A DNA stretch of 64,000 bases from the NCBI GenBank assembly GCA_023450085.1, contig JAEXHI010000031.1:124001-188000 (forward strand), written 5' to 3'. The DNA comes from Bacteroidota bacterium. Its GTDB lineage: Bacteria > Bacteroidota > Bacteroidia > Sphingobacteriales > Sphingobacteriaceae. Below are positions 26,310 to 36,294 of the stretch, piece after piece. Both the position numbers and the translations under genes were made by a program. Under the pieces are notes generated by a model. The model was not told the DNA's origin and did not search any database. It saw nothing but the letters and a program-made list of their open reading frames with translations. The number at the start of each line of letters is the position of its first letter. The first letter of the stretch is position 1.

Positions 26310-27233
26310 CTAGTTGGTTTTTTGGTATACCTTAACAAAATCTACATACATCTGCGCTTGACCACTGTTTAAAGCAGTAACTTGGCTAGCATTTTGTATA
26401 CCTGGGAAATGTCCTCCAACGGCTAAATTCAATAGAATGAAGTTATCTTTATGAAAGTATCTGCCAGGAGAATTGTCATCGGCTTTATTGGTAATAGCCA
26501 TTTCAAAATAGGGACTTGCATTTGGATTTTTATCCAAATCCAGATACATCTTAACGGCGTTTTCATCCCAAATAACGGTGTATAAATGAAAGTCATCTTG
26601 CAATCCATAACTTGCCGTATTGTCTTTGGCATACATCGGATTACCACCGGTAGGTTTCCAAATTCCCCAATGCATGGCACCGTTAAAGTACTTATCCTGG
26701 GTACCATTCTTGATCCCGTTAGCATGTCCCATTTCCAGAATATCGATCTCTCCACATTGTGGCCAGCCTACTTGATCAAAGTCATTGCCCATCATCCAAA
26801 ATGCAGGCCATAGGCCATTGGCAGTTTTGGGCAATTTGATGCTCGCCTCTATCTTTCCATATTTGAAAAACTTCTTGCCTTTGGTAATCAAACGTCCTGA
26901 AGTAAATTGCTTGCCTCCAAACTGCTCTTTCTTGGCAGTAAGTATAAGACAAGTTTTTTCCGTTTTAGGTTCTTTTCCTATGGTTACGTTTTCTTCGCGA
27001 TAAAACTGCAATTCGTTATTGCCACCGCCGTTCCCATTCACTTCTATAGTCCAATTGCTTTTATTCAAGCTACCTTCTGCAAAACGGTCTTCCCAAACCA
27101 GTTTGTAGCCATCTTTTTCACCAGAACCCAATTCGTTATTTTCTGGCTTGGCCTCTGTTTTTTCTTTATTGCCACAAGCGGTAAAAATTACCAGTAGAAG
27201 GGCAAAAAACATATTATAGTTCATTAACTTCAT
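26310..27233 (-). CDS. GH16 laminarinase-type endo-beta-1,3-glucanase lipoprotein
   Basis: 307 residues. Lipobox with Cys20 (LVIFTACGNK). GH16 jelly-roll from about 42: LVWEDRFAEGSLNKSNW, NNELQFYREENV (laminarinase-type 'NNE(L)QYY'), GKIEASIKLP, LWPAFWMMG, and the active-site GEIDILEMGH with E162 nucleophile, D164 and E167 acid/base. No insertion in the ExDxxE motif, i.e. the 'EIDILE' spacing of beta-1,3-glucanases. Co-transcribed with GH128 (2 bp gap). Cuts laminarin or related glucans at the cell surface for import by the SusCD pair. Confidence 0.93.
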   Translation of the reverse strand: MKLMNYNMFFALLLVIFTACGNKEKTEAKPENNELGSGEKDGYKLVWEDRFAEGSLNKSNWTIEVNGNGGGNNELQFYREENVTIGKEPKTEKTCLILTAKKEQFGGKQFTSGRLITKGKKFFKYGKIEASIKLPKTANGLWPAFWMMGNDFDQVGWPQCGEIDILEMGHANGIKNGTQDKYFNGAMHWGIWKPTGGNPMYAKDNTASYGLQDDFHLYTVIWDENAVKMYLDLDKNPNASPYFEMAITNKADDNSPGRYFHKDNFILLNLAVGGHFPGIQNASQVTALNSGQAQMYVDFVKVYQKTN

Positions 27234-27337
27234 TTTTTTGATTTGATACGAACCTCGGGTGAGTTAGTCCCTGTCCATTTTTTATAAACATTCTTGGTTA
27301 AAGTTCCAGTACGTCCATTCGTTCCCACGTCCGAGTA

Positions 27338-27374
27338 GGCATTTCCTTTCTATAATTATCGGAAGGAAATAGCC
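27338..27374 (-). other. Intra-operon hairpin between the surface-binding protein and GH16 genes
   Basis: GGCATTTCCTT and AAGGAAATAGCC pair around an A/T loop (one bulge) in the 170-bp gap between two genes of one operon. No T-run follows on the minus strand, so it is not a classical terminator; it may stabilise the susCD-side mRNA end or be a processing site (inference). Confidence 0.5.
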
Positions 27375-27403
27375 TCTTGTCTCGTACCTTATTATTAACT
27401 AAC

Positions 27404-28126
27404 CTATTTAGCTGGTTTGTAAAAGAAAATTCCGTCTACATCCAATACTGTTCCCGCAGTTGGCCCGCTTAGGATTGCAATAATGTTTGCATTAAATCCA
27501 CCGGCTGGGTATCTGATTCCCTGATTTTTGATATATGAAAATGGAATTTCAAAATGATGCCACTCGCCATTGCGGGTAAAGTTGCCATATGGCGCTACAC
27601 CTTCAAATGCCGTTGCACCAATCGTAATTTTGGCAGTATTGGTACCGTCATACAAAAGAACTTGGTGGGTAGCATTGTCTTTACTTTTCATTGCAAAGTG
27701 TAGTACAAAATCGTCAGTCAAAGTGCTCAAATCTGGTTTGAAAGTTTGAGCTGGCGCAAATCCACAACCAGACCAACCCGCAGCATTAACCACTAAGCTA
27801 GTCCAGCCTTCTACTTCGCCAAAAGAGTTAGGACCTGTAGAAGTTCCGGCAGAGTAAGTGTTATCCCACACATATAGGAACATATTTTTATCATCAGTAC
27901 GGTAGTCCTTTTTAACCTTAGCGTGAATGTTTTTCTCACTGGCTGCATCTAAGGTGATCAAATAATAATCGCTTCCTTTTAAATATTTAGAAAGATTTGG
28001 ATTAGTGGTTCCTCCGCCTGTTTCATCATCTTTTTTAGGATCGCTGCTACTCTTTTTACAAGAGGTAGTTACTGATGCTGTAAATAGCACCGCTAATAAC
28101 ATTAATAATAGTGATTGTTTTCTCAT
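27404..28126 (-). CDS. Surface glycan-binding lipoprotein (SusE/SGBP-B position)
   Basis: 240 residues. Lipobox TASVTTSCKKSSSD, then a Gly/Thr-rich linker to about residue 45 and a single beta-rich domain: YYLITLDAASEKNI, FVLHFAMKSKDNATHQVLLY, GEWHHFEIPFSYIKNQGI, TVLDVDGIFFYK, which looks like a carbohydrate-binding jelly roll. No enzyme motif. Its slot directly after susD is where polysaccharide-utilisation loci encode surface glycan-binding proteins; it probably holds the beta-1,3-glucan chain for the SusCD transporter. Sequence family not recognised; call is mainly positional. Confidence 0.75.
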   Translation of the reverse strand: MRKQSLLLMLLAVLFTASVTTSCKKSSSDPKKDDETGGGTTNPNLSKYLKGSDYYLITLDAASEKNIHAKVKKDYRTDDKNMFLYVWDNTYSAGTSTGPNSFGEVEGWTSLVVNAAGWSGCGFAPAQTFKPDLSTLTDDFVLHFAMKSKDNATHQVLLYDGTNTAKITIGATAFEGVAPYGNFTRNGEWHHFEIPFSYIKNQGIRYPAGGFNANIIAILSGPTAGTVLDVDGIFFYKPAK

Positions 28127-28180
28127 GACATTTTAGTTTGAATAAATTATATTTAGTTGATATTTTGCTGTTTAAATGCA

Positions 28181-29764
28181 CTAATTTCCCAATGAACCCA
28201 GATTAATTTCCTCTTCTGGAATAGGGAAAAGCTCATGTTTTCCTTTAATAAAATCGGCCATTTGCTGTCTGGCTTCTGGTGTTTCTGTGGCTTTATAGGC
28301 ATCCATAATTTCCTTTGCCTGGCCCCATCTGCAGATATCGAACCACCTGTGTCCTTCCATTGCCAACTCTACCCTTCTTTCGTGCCTTACCGCTTTTCTT
28401 AAATCGTCCTTGGTATCCGTATAGCCACGGTAGTTAGGGAATGAAGGTAAAAGGAGTGCGTTACCCTGTCTGGCCCTGTTTCTAACTTTCTCCAATGCCC
28501 ACTTTGCCCTTACTGAATTATTGTTTTCCAGGCAGGCTTCTGCATACATCAATAGCACGTCTGCATACCTTATTGCCTTGTTATTTATTGGTCCACGGCT
28601 TGGATGGGTTAGTGCAAAAAGGGTGTTGCCCGGACCATCGTCCATCATGGCATATTTTCTGTTGAGGTATTTGCTTCCCAAATAAGTCTCCTGCTCAACG
28701 TTCTCCATATCTGCCGGACTAGGATTTAAGATGGTCACGTCTCTGCGTGGGTCGCCGGTTTCGTATTCATTGTAGAGGTTTTGGGTTGGTTTGTTAAAGC
28801 CCCATCCGCCACCTAGTTTTGAGGAGCGTGATCGGGTAAGTATCACCGAAAACGTACCACGGGTAAAACCAAAACCTTGCCCGTAATCACTTGTTGGGTC
28901 TTCCATGTACTGTATTTCGAATATAGATTCCGGTCCATTTTCTCCCAGTAAAGTGAAGTTATCCTTATAGTTGTTGGTTAGCCTGTATTGAGCTTCATTC
29001 TCTGCTTGGTTCACTACCGCATTACCCCATTTTTCGGCTTCTACGTAATTATTTAAACTGAGATAAACCTTTAACAGCATCGCTTGTGCTGCACCTTTAG
29101 TGGCTCTTCCCAGATCAGCATCAGCATATTCGCTTCTTTTCCAAAGCTTGGTTTCGGCATCTAATAAATCTGAAGTAATGAGCGTATAAATTTGTGCTAT
29201 AGGGGCTTTTGGCTGTTTCCATTGCGAAGAACTTTGGATCACAAAATCTACCTTTGGCACGCTTCCAAAAACGGTTACCAAACGATAGTAATAGTAAGCT
29301 CTTAAAAACTTAGCTTCACCAATCAGGCGATCTTTAAGTCGCTGGTCCATGGTGGCATCAGGACTAACTGAAGGTATTTGTTGCAGTACTAAATTGCAAC
29401 GGGCTATGCCTTGATATTGCGAACGGTAATAATCCAACAGGTAAGGGTTATTTGCCTGTGTTTTAAAATTTTCCATGTCGTACACCGCCGACATATCGGC
29501 AATGCCCTGCCCTCCCTTTAGCGCATCGTCAGAAACGACATCGCCAATAAACCACTCACTGTAATAAGTGCCATTGTACTCCCATCCAAGTGGTGCATAC
29601 GAGGCATTTACAGATTGTATGGCGGTTTGACCAGAGGTAAAAAAATCATCGAGTTTAGTTACCCCCGGCGTAGGCTCGGTAAGCCATTTTTTACACGAGG
29701 AGATACTGATAGCCCCTACTGAAAAAGCTATCGCTATGATATATGTATGTAAAGTATTTTTCAT
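28181..29764 (-). CDS. SusD/RagB-family nutrient-binding lipoprotein
   Basis: 527 residues. Lipobox with Cys24 (GAISISSCKKWLTEP). Typical SusD features: N-terminal DDFFTSGQTAIQSVNASYAP, the tetratricopeptide-like helices (LIGEAKFLRAYYYYRLV, AAQAMLLKVYLSLNNYVEAE) and the C-terminal IRYADVLLMYAEACLENN and RRVELAMEGHRWFDICRWG segments. It caps the SusC barrel on the cell surface and delivers oligosaccharide. Gap of 12 bp to susC. Substrate inferred from the linked GH16, GH128 and GH81 enzymes. Confidence 0.95.
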   Translation of the reverse strand: MKNTLHTYIIAIAFSVGAISISSCKKWLTEPTPGVTKLDDFFTSGQTAIQSVNASYAPLGWEYNGTYYSEWFIGDVVSDDALKGGQGIADMSAVYDMENFKTQANNPYLLDYYRSQYQGIARCNLVLQQIPSVSPDATMDQRLKDRLIGEAKFLRAYYYYRLVTVFGSVPKVDFVIQSSSQWKQPKAPIAQIYTLITSDLLDAETKLWKRSEYADADLGRATKGAAQAMLLKVYLSLNNYVEAEKWGNAVVNQAENEAQYRLTNNYKDNFTLLGENGPESIFEIQYMEDPTSDYGQGFGFTRGTFSVILTRSRSSKLGGGWGFNKPTQNLYNEYETGDPRRDVTILNPSPADMENVEQETYLGSKYLNRKYAMMDDGPGNTLFALTHPSRGPINNKAIRYADVLLMYAEACLENNNSVRAKWALEKVRNRARQGNALLLPSFPNYRGYTDTKDDLRKAVRHERRVELAMEGHRWFDICRWGQAKEIMDAYKATETPEARQQMADFIKGKHELFPIPEEEINLGSLGN

Positions 29765-29776
29765 TGTTGTTCAGAT

Positions 29777-32700
29777 TTAAAAGTTGATTTGGGCGCCAAA
29801 CATTAAAGTTCTAGACTGTGGATAGTTACCAAAATCAACACCGCTTCCTATTTCGGGATCATAGCCGGTATATTTGGTAAGGGTGAGCAGATTACTTCCA
29901 GCGACGTAAAGTCTGCATTTATTTAAGCCCTTGATGTTAGTGAGCGTATAGCCTAACTGTACATTTTTTAACCTTAGGTAGGCACCGCTCTCTACATATC
30001 TCGAAGAGGCGAAACGATTTACGGTACTGTAAGGGTTTGGAATATCACCGTTGGTGTTGGTAGGCGTCCACACATTTCTCATCGAAGTACTTAATGTTGC
30101 TTCTGCTCCGGTACTTTCAGTCCTCATGCGTACGGCATTAAATATTTCATTGCCATACACCCCCTGCACAAATATCTGCAAGTCAAAACCTCTCCAATCG
30201 CCTCCAATATTTAAACCATAGGTTAACCAAGGAAACGGATTTCCAATTTTCTGCTGGTCTTTGTCATCAATTAATCCATCACCATTTAAGTCCTGATACT
30301 TCGCATCACCGGCGTGGTAAGAAATAGAACTGGCCGTGTACCCCTTCAAATGGTTTAAGGCTTCTTGGTCTGTACGGTAAATGCCTTCATATTTATAACC
30401 CCAAAGCGAGAATAAAGGCATTCCTTGGTCACTTAAAGTATAAGTCCCAAAAACGCGTTCCCCTCCATTTAATGCGGTCAACTCGTTTTTAATGAAGGAT
30501 ACGTTTCCGGTAATGTTGTAGTTAAATTGTTTACCGCTTAATTTGGTATTGTTCTGGTAGGTTAAAGTTAGCTCAACACCCTGATTTCTTACGGTACCTA
30601 CGTTTGCAATCGCGTCATATCTATTTCCAACATGCGCTGGCGCTTTTACACTCAAAAGCATGTCCTTGGTATCACGAATAAAAGCATCAACAGTACCAAT
30701 GAATTTATTTTTGCCAAAGCCAAAGTCAAGGCCAAGGTTATATTGCTCGGTACGTTCCCATTTACCACCTTGGTTTACATAGGTTAAAATGGTAGCTCCA
30801 TTTACCAATCCTTGGTTTACGCCCAATACATAATCCACAAAGGTTGGCCCTGTATTGAACATTTTTAAGATAAAGCTGTCTGAATTGATTTTCTCATTTC
30901 CTATTTGTCCGTAGCCTGCACGCAACTTCAAATAATCCAAACCTTGAATGTTCTTCATCCAAGGCTCTTCGCTCATTCGCCAAGCCAAGGCTACCGAAGG
31001 GAAATACCCCCAAAGGTTTTCCTGAAATTTACTCGAGGCATCTCCCCTAAAGTTCAACGTAGCCAAGTATTTGCCGTTGTAAGCATATTGCACCCTACCC
31101 AATACAGAGAACATACGTGTACGTGCTACCGCATCTGAAGTGGGTGTCCTATCCTCAGTAGTTTGAGAAAGATACCAGTTGGTTTTGCTAGGATTCAAGA
31201 TGGCTGCACCAGAACCACTTACACCATAATAATTGTATTCTTCACTGATGGAACCCGCCATTAAAGAGAAACTGTGTTTGTTGATTTCTTTGGCATAGGT
31301 TAGGATATTCTCAAATCTTAGTACCGACCAGCGTGATATGCTGCTAGAAAGAAAGTTTTTATTGTTACCGTCATAATCAGAGTATCTGTAAGCATCCTTA
31401 AACAGTTTGTTTCTGTTGTTATTCATGTCCAAGCTCACGTCTGATCTGAATGTAAGCCCTTTTAAGGGTTTCAATTCCACATAAATATCCCCTACCAATC
31501 GTTCATTTTTATCTGAAGGATGAGCATGCTCTACCATAGAGAAAGGATTGGTTACATTTCTGAAATTTGATGATGCACTGATCTGGTTGCTCAGGTTTTT
31601 TCCGGCAATGTTTACCGCCCCAACTGGATAATGCGTAGGATCCCAAGGTGCCATGGCTAAAGCTGCAGACAAAACAGAGGCGCCCGGACTGGCATTATTA
31701 TTCATTGCATTTCTACCTTCGGAAGGTGCAAAAGTTAAGTTCTGCCCTACCCTTAACCAGCTTTTTAACTGATGTGAGCTATTTAAGCGTAAAGTAAGTC
31801 TCTTAAATTCTGAGCCTATAATGGTACCATCTTGGTTAAAATAGCTTGCGCTTAAAGAATAATTACTTTTTTCGCTTCCTCCATCTACCGATAGGTAATA
31901 GTTTTGGATGGGAGCATTCATTTTGAATACTTCATCTTGCCAATCTGTTTCAATAGCCGCGTAGTTTACGCCCTGAGGGTTTGCGCTGGACCTGATGACC
32001 GGAAAGTATGGAGAAGTACCTGTTCGGTAAGCATTTAACCATCTGTTAAATCCGTAATCTTTATAATATGACATCTCTGAAGCCACATTATTTAAGTTGA
32101 TGATGGTTTTGGCAAATTCTGCACTCTTCATCAAATCCAACTTTTTCCACCTGCTTTGCACCCCAGCGTAAGCATCAAAAGTAATAGAGGTTTTACCCGC
32201 TTTTCCTTTTTTGGTGGTCACCAAAATAACCCCATTAGCACCTCTTGAACCATAAATAGCTGTTGACGAAGCATCTTTTAATATTTCAGTGGATTCAATA
32301 TCGTTGGGACTTAAAAAGGAGATATCGCTTAAAATAATACCATCTACCACATAAATTGGAGAGCTATCATTTACGGTACCAATCCCCCTAATTCTTACTA
32401 CCGCTGGTGCTCCAGGCTGACCTGAATTTGCGTTCACCGTAACACCTGCCGCCCTGCCCTGCAAAGCTTGGTCTAAACTTGCCGCAGGAGTTTTTTTAAG
32501 GTCTTCTGCTTTGATGGAAGCCACCGCACCAGTTACATCACTTTTTTTAACGGTTCCATAACCAATGGCCACTACTTCATTGAGGAGTTTAACATCCGGC
32601 GAAAGACTGATATCGAAAGTATTCACCGTAGCGTTTAATTTTCGCTCCTGCGGTAAATAGCCTATCATTGAAAATACCAGTGTTTCATTTGGGGCCGCTT

Positions 32701-32887
32701 CCATACTGAATTTTCCATCAGCATCTGTAGTTACGGCTTTGGTGGGCGACGATTTGATAGACACCACTACACCCGTTAAAGGTATACGGTCATCGGCCCC
32801 TCTTACTATACCAGAAATTTTTACGTTTTGTGCGTAGCTGTGATACGCTAAAAAGAACAATGCTATCCATAGCACTAATTTTTTCAT
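29777..32887 (-). CDS. SusC/RagA-family TonB-dependent oligosaccharide transporter
   Basis: 1036 residues. Signal peptide (MKKLVLWIALFFLAYHSYAQ); carboxypeptidase-like beta domain about 24-105 (ISGIVRGADDRIPLTGVVVS); TonB-box/plug about 115-235 (VVAIGYGTVKKSDVTGAVAS, QALQGRAAGVTVNANSG, PIYVVDGI, GSRGANGVILVTTKKG, the SusC signature); then a 22-strand barrel ending in LMFGAQINF. Uses proton-motive force through TonB-ExbBD to import glucan oligosaccharides across the outer membrane with its SusD partner. First gene of the operon, divergent from the regulator. Confidence 0.96.
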   Translation of the reverse strand: MKKLVLWIALFFLAYHSYAQNVKISGIVRGADDRIPLTGVVVSIKSSPTKAVTTDADGKFSMEAAPNETLVFSMIGYLPQERKLNATVNTFDISLSPDVKLLNEVVAIGYGTVKKSDVTGAVASIKAEDLKKTPAASLDQALQGRAAGVTVNANSGQPGAPAVVRIRGIGTVNDSSPIYVVDGIILSDISFLSPNDIESTEILKDASSTAIYGSRGANGVILVTTKKGKAGKTSITFDAYAGVQSRWKKLDLMKSAEFAKTIINLNNVASEMSYYKDYGFNRWLNAYRTGTSPYFPVIRSSANPQGVNYAAIETDWQDEVFKMNAPIQNYYLSVDGGSEKSNYSLSASYFNQDGTIIGSEFKRLTLRLNSSHQLKSWLRVGQNLTFAPSEGRNAMNNNASPGASVLSAALAMAPWDPTHYPVGAVNIAGKNLSNQISASSNFRNVTNPFSMVEHAHPSDKNERLVGDIYVELKPLKGLTFRSDVSLDMNNNRNKLFKDAYRYSDYDGNNKNFLSSSISRWSVLRFENILTYAKEINKHSFSLMAGSISEEYNYYGVSGSGAAILNPSKTNWYLSQTTEDRTPTSDAVARTRMFSVLGRVQYAYNGKYLATLNFRGDASSKFQENLWGYFPSVALAWRMSEEPWMKNIQGLDYLKLRAGYGQIGNEKINSDSFILKMFNTGPTFVDYVLGVNQGLVNGATILTYVNQGGKWERTEQYNLGLDFGFGKNKFIGTVDAFIRDTKDMLLSVKAPAHVGNRYDAIANVGTVRNQGVELTLTYQNNTKLSGKQFNYNITGNVSFIKNELTALNGGERVFGTYTLSDQGMPLFSLWGYKYEGIYRTDQEALNHLKGYTASSISYHAGDAKYQDLNGDGLIDDKDQQKIGNPFPWLTYGLNIGGDWRGFDLQIFVQGVYGNEIFNAVRMRTESTGAEATLSTSMRNVWTPTNTNGDIPNPYSTVNRFASSRYVESGAYLRLKNVQLGYTLTNIKGLNKCRLYVAGSNLLTLTKYTGYDPEIGSGVDFGNYPQSRTLMFGAQINF

Positions 32888-33303
32888 ACATTAATGAGTT
32901 TAATATTTGGTTTAGGTTTATGATAAAATAGAGCTGAACAACTCCAGTTTTCCGCTGCACTTCACTTGCTGTTCCTACTGTCTCAATTACCGATTAGCTT
33001 TCACAAATATTAGATTTAAAACCTGTTGGCACCCAAAAAAACACCTGCACAAAACCACAACAACAAGGGAGAAAAGGAGTTGAATTTAGCGGATAAAATA
33101 ATTCAACACGCTGATTTACAAAACAATAAAACAACAAAACAGGCATACAACAAAAAGCAATCAACTTTAGCTGCCATAAATTGCCTTCAATTGTTTCGTA
33201 AAAGTTAAATTCTCGTTAATTTCGGTAACCGGAATTTTCTACATTTCCAAAAAACCAAACCAACAACGAACCAAATACCCTTAACTAGGGAACTGTATTT
33301 TCT
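32888..33303. promoter_or_regulatory. Divergent control region between susC and its probable regulator
   Basis: No gene is visible in these 416 bp. The minus-strand side near 33005 reads TAATATTTG, one base longer than the TAnnTTTG -7 element, and could be the susC promoter. The middle (33030-33190) is A/C-rich, low complexity. No clear operator repeat was found by eye. Confidence 0.45.
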
Positions 33304-36210
33304 ATGAAGAGACCAATTACAAAATTTTCTCTAGCGACTTTTATTTTTCTTTTTTGCACCGCCTTAAAAGCACAGAATCCTATAGGCATTCCACAAATTA
33401 ACACCTATAATAGTCTCGACTATAAAGGTGGCTCTCAAAACTGGGATATCGACCAGGATAAGAATGGCTTGATCTACTTTGCAAACAACGAAGGGCTCCT
33501 GGTATTTGATGGCCGGAACTGGAAACTCTATGCCCTCCCACACAAAACCATTGTACGGTCTATTGCCATTGCAGGCGATGGAAAAATATATGTAGGCGCA
33601 CAGGACGAATTGGGTTATTTTTTCCCTAATAAAAATGGTGAACTCATTTACCACTCCATACGACATCTGCTTCCTAAAAAGGAACGTAATTTCTCCGACA
33701 TCTGGGATATATGTGAAGTAGGAGATGGCATTTTTTTCAGATCTACCAATCGTATATTACATTGGAAAAATGGAAATATTAAAAGCTATAAGCCAGCACG
33801 GCTATGGGAATTTATGTCTGATTGTGATGGCAAGCTCTATGCACAGGATATAGAAAGGGGCTTGATGCGTTTTGAGCATGGCGAGTGGAAACTGCTCGTA
33901 GACCGCAAGGAACTCCAAAATGACTTTGTAACCTCGGTTATTAAATATGCAGAAAAAACCTTACTGATCACCACCTTAAAAAGTGGGGCTTTTTTGCTGA
34001 ACAATGGGATCATTTCCAAAATGAACCTGGATAATGAGCAACAATTACGTCAAAGTAAAATTTATAAGGCCATCCCTATCAATAATAATTGGATTGCTAT
34101 TGCTACCTCTGCTACGGGATGTTACATATTAGATAAAGGTGGACATGTTGTTCAACAGTTTTCTTCGGCAGAGGGACTTTATAAAAATAATATCCGTAGT
34201 ATATTTATGGATAGGAACGGTAATTTTTGGCTTGGCCTTGATGATGGAATTAATTTTATAGCTTTTAACAATGCCATTAAATATATCTACCCTGATAAAG
34301 ACAAGCAAACCAGCGGCTATGTTTCCCTGATCAATAAAAACAAACTCTACATTGGGAGTTCTAACGGCGTATATGCCACTCCCATCATGCCTAATGTTCC
34401 GGATTTAAGCTATAGCAAAAATTATTTCAGAGAAATAGAAAATACGAGTGGCCAGGTTTGGGATGTTTCCTTTCAAAATGATAAAGTTTTGGTGGGGCAT
34501 GAAGATGGGGCCAAGGTGATAGAAAACGACAAGGCCCAAAAACTATACGCCGTACCAGGAACTTGGCTGTTTACCAAACCTTTGGCAAGCAGCACCACCC
34601 TCATTGCAGGAACCTATTTAGGCTTACAGCGTATTGCCTATAAAAATGGTACTTTCTCCAATAAAGGATACGTCAGCGGCCTCAGCGAATCATTGCGCTT
34701 TCTAGTCCCCTATAAAAATGCCATCTGGGCTTCACACCCCTACCGCGGTATCTTTCGCCTAAAGTTATCTGTTGATGATGGAAACATACAGGAGACAAAA
34801 TTTTATGCAGAAAAGAGTGGTTTGCCTTCTGCTTGGGGAAATGTAGTAGCCAAAATTAGGGGAAAAGTAGTAGTAGCCACCAAAATTGGGATTTTTGAAT
34901 ACGACGATAAAAACGACAAGTTTATCCCCTCGCCTTTTCTTACTCCAATTTTAAAACAAGGGGTTTATCATTATCTAAAAGAGGATGAAAAAGGAAACAT
35001 TTGGTTTATCAGCCATAAAAAAGTAGGCGTGGTAGATTTTCATGGAAAACCTGCGGGCAATAAATATACGATTGTACACTTCCCCGAACTCAACTCTTTA
35101 GTGCTGGCGGGTTTTGAACATATTAATCCATTTAATGATGAAAACATTTTTATTGGGGCCAAAAAGGGACTGATACACCTTAACTATAAGGCGTACAGCA
35201 AAAATATAAGACCCGTAAATGTGAGGCTATCTTCTATCAAAACCATCGGCGAAAAATCGAAAGTTATATTTGGGGGCTATTTTTTAACCGACGGCAAAAT
35301 TTCTGCTGGCCAAAACACGAAGGATAAAATTAATCTCGACAAAAAAGACAACTCACTACATTTTGAATTCTCGTCAACGCTTTACGAACAGCAAAACAAC
35401 ATTGAGTTCAGTTACCAGCTAGAGGGAGCAGAAACAGACTGGTCGCCCTGGACAGGCAAAAATGAAAAAGATTACACCAATCTTCCTTATGGCCGTTACC
35501 TATTTAAAGTAAAAGCACGCAATAATTTAGGAAACGAATCAGAAGTGGCCACCTATGCTTTCTATATCAAACCAGCATGGCATGAAACCATTTGGATCTA
35601 CGCCTTTTATGTTGTTGCCCTTATCGCCATTCTATTTGCCTTGATTGCCAGACAGAAAAAAATCCACAAAAAGGAACAAGACCATTTAAAGCATTTACAC
35701 CAATTGGAAATTGACAGTAATGAAAAACAAATTGTGCAATTGCAGAACGATAAACTGGAAACAGAAGTGAACTACAAAAACAAGGAACTGGCCACAATGG
35801 GCATGAACCTGTTACAAAAGAACAAACTGATCTCAAAAATAAAGGAGGAGATTGTTAACATTGCCAAATCGTCGCCCGCTGATGACAACTATGATACTTA
35901 TATACGCAAAGTAAACAGGTTACTGAACGAAGCCGAGAACGGAAATGCAGACTGGGAACAATTTGCCGTGCATTTTGACCATGTCCATTCTAACTTTCTC
36001 GCTAAGCTGAAACAGAAATTTCCAAATCTGGGCGCTAATGACCTAAAACTGTGCGCCTACCTTAAGCTTAACCTATCTTCCAAAGAAATTGCACAGCTTA
36101 TGGGAATTACCCCTAGGGCCATTGAAGTGAGCAGATATAGGTTAAGAAAGAAAATTAACGTACCTGTAGATCAAGCGCTATTTGATTACCTGATACAGGC
36201 CACCTCTTAG
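33304..36210 (+). CDS. Membrane-spanning one-component regulator: beta-propeller sensor, Y_Y_Y domain, LuxR-type HTH
   Basis: 968 residues. Signal peptide about 1-23; two-part seven-bladed propeller (Reg_prop-type repeats such as DIDQDKNGLIYFANNEGLLV, SIFMDRNGNFWLGLDDGINF) about 30-640; Y_Y_Y domain about 690-757 (FSYQLEGAETDWSPW, LPYGRYLFKVKARN); one membrane helix about 765-783 (IWIYAFYVVALIAILFAL); coiled coil; C-terminal HTH about 905-960 (LGANDLKLCAYLKLNLSSKE, then IAQLMGITPRAIEVSRYRLR). There is no histidine kinase or receiver, unlike the hybrid two-component systems of Bacteroides. It is divergent from susC and probably switches the glucan locus on. Periplasmic sensor and cytoplasmic HTH imply signalling across the inner membrane while membrane-bound. 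Confidence 0.9.
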   Translation: MKRPITKFSLATFIFLFCTALKAQNPIGIPQINTYNSLDYKGGSQNWDIDQDKNGLIYFANNEGLLVFDGRNWKLYALPHKTIVRSIAIAGDGKIYVGAQDELGYFFPNKNGELIYHSIRHLLPKKERNFSDIWDICEVGDGIFFRSTNRILHWKNGNIKSYKPARLWEFMSDCDGKLYAQDIERGLMRFEHGEWKLLVDRKELQNDFVTSVIKYAEKTLLITTLKSGAFLLNNGIISKMNLDNEQQLRQSKIYKAIPINNNWIAIATSATGCYILDKGGHVVQQFSSAEGLYKNNIRSIFMDRNGNFWLGLDDGINFIAFNNAIKYIYPDKDKQTSGYVSLINKNKLYIGSSNGVYATPIMPNVPDLSYSKNYFREIENTSGQVWDVSFQNDKVLVGHEDGAKVIENDKAQKLYAVPGTWLFTKPLASSTTLIAGTYLGLQRIAYKNGTFSNKGYVSGLSESLRFLVPYKNAIWASHPYRGIFRLKLSVDDGNIQETKFYAEKSGLPSAWGNVVAKIRGKVVVATKIGIFEYDDKNDKFIPSPFLTPILKQGVYHYLKEDEKGNIWFISHKKVGVVDFHGKPAGNKYTIVHFPELNSLVLAGFEHINPFNDENIFIGAKKGLIHLNYKAYSKNIRPVNVRLSSIKTIGEKSKVIFGGYFLTDGKISAGQNTKDKINLDKKDNSLHFEFSSTLYEQQNNIEFSYQLEGAETDWSPWTGKNEKDYTNLPYGRYLFKVKARNNLGNESEVATYAFYIKPAWHETIWIYAFYVVALIAILFALIARQKKIHKKEQDHLKHLHQLEIDSNEKQIVQLQNDKLETEVNYKNKELATMGMNLLQKNKLISKIKEEIVNIAKSSPADDNYDTYIRKVNRLLNEAENGNADWEQFAVHFDHVHSNFLAKLKQKFPNLGANDLKLCAYLKLNLSSKEIAQLMGITPRAIEVSRYRLRKKINVPVDQALFDYLIQATS

Positions 36211-36235
36211 CAGCATACCTTATTCAATAATGATC

Positions 36236-36276
36236 AAAAAATAGCTCGCCCTTGCAAAAAAAGGCGAGCTATTTTA
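36236..36276. terminator. Bidirectional terminator between the regulator and GH81 genes
   Basis: AAAAATAGCTCGCC and GGCGAGCTATTTT form a 13-bp perfect stem with A-run and T-run on both flanks, placed between two convergent stops (36210 and 36295). Confidence 0.92.
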
Positions 36277-36294
36277 GTATAAATTAACAACAGC

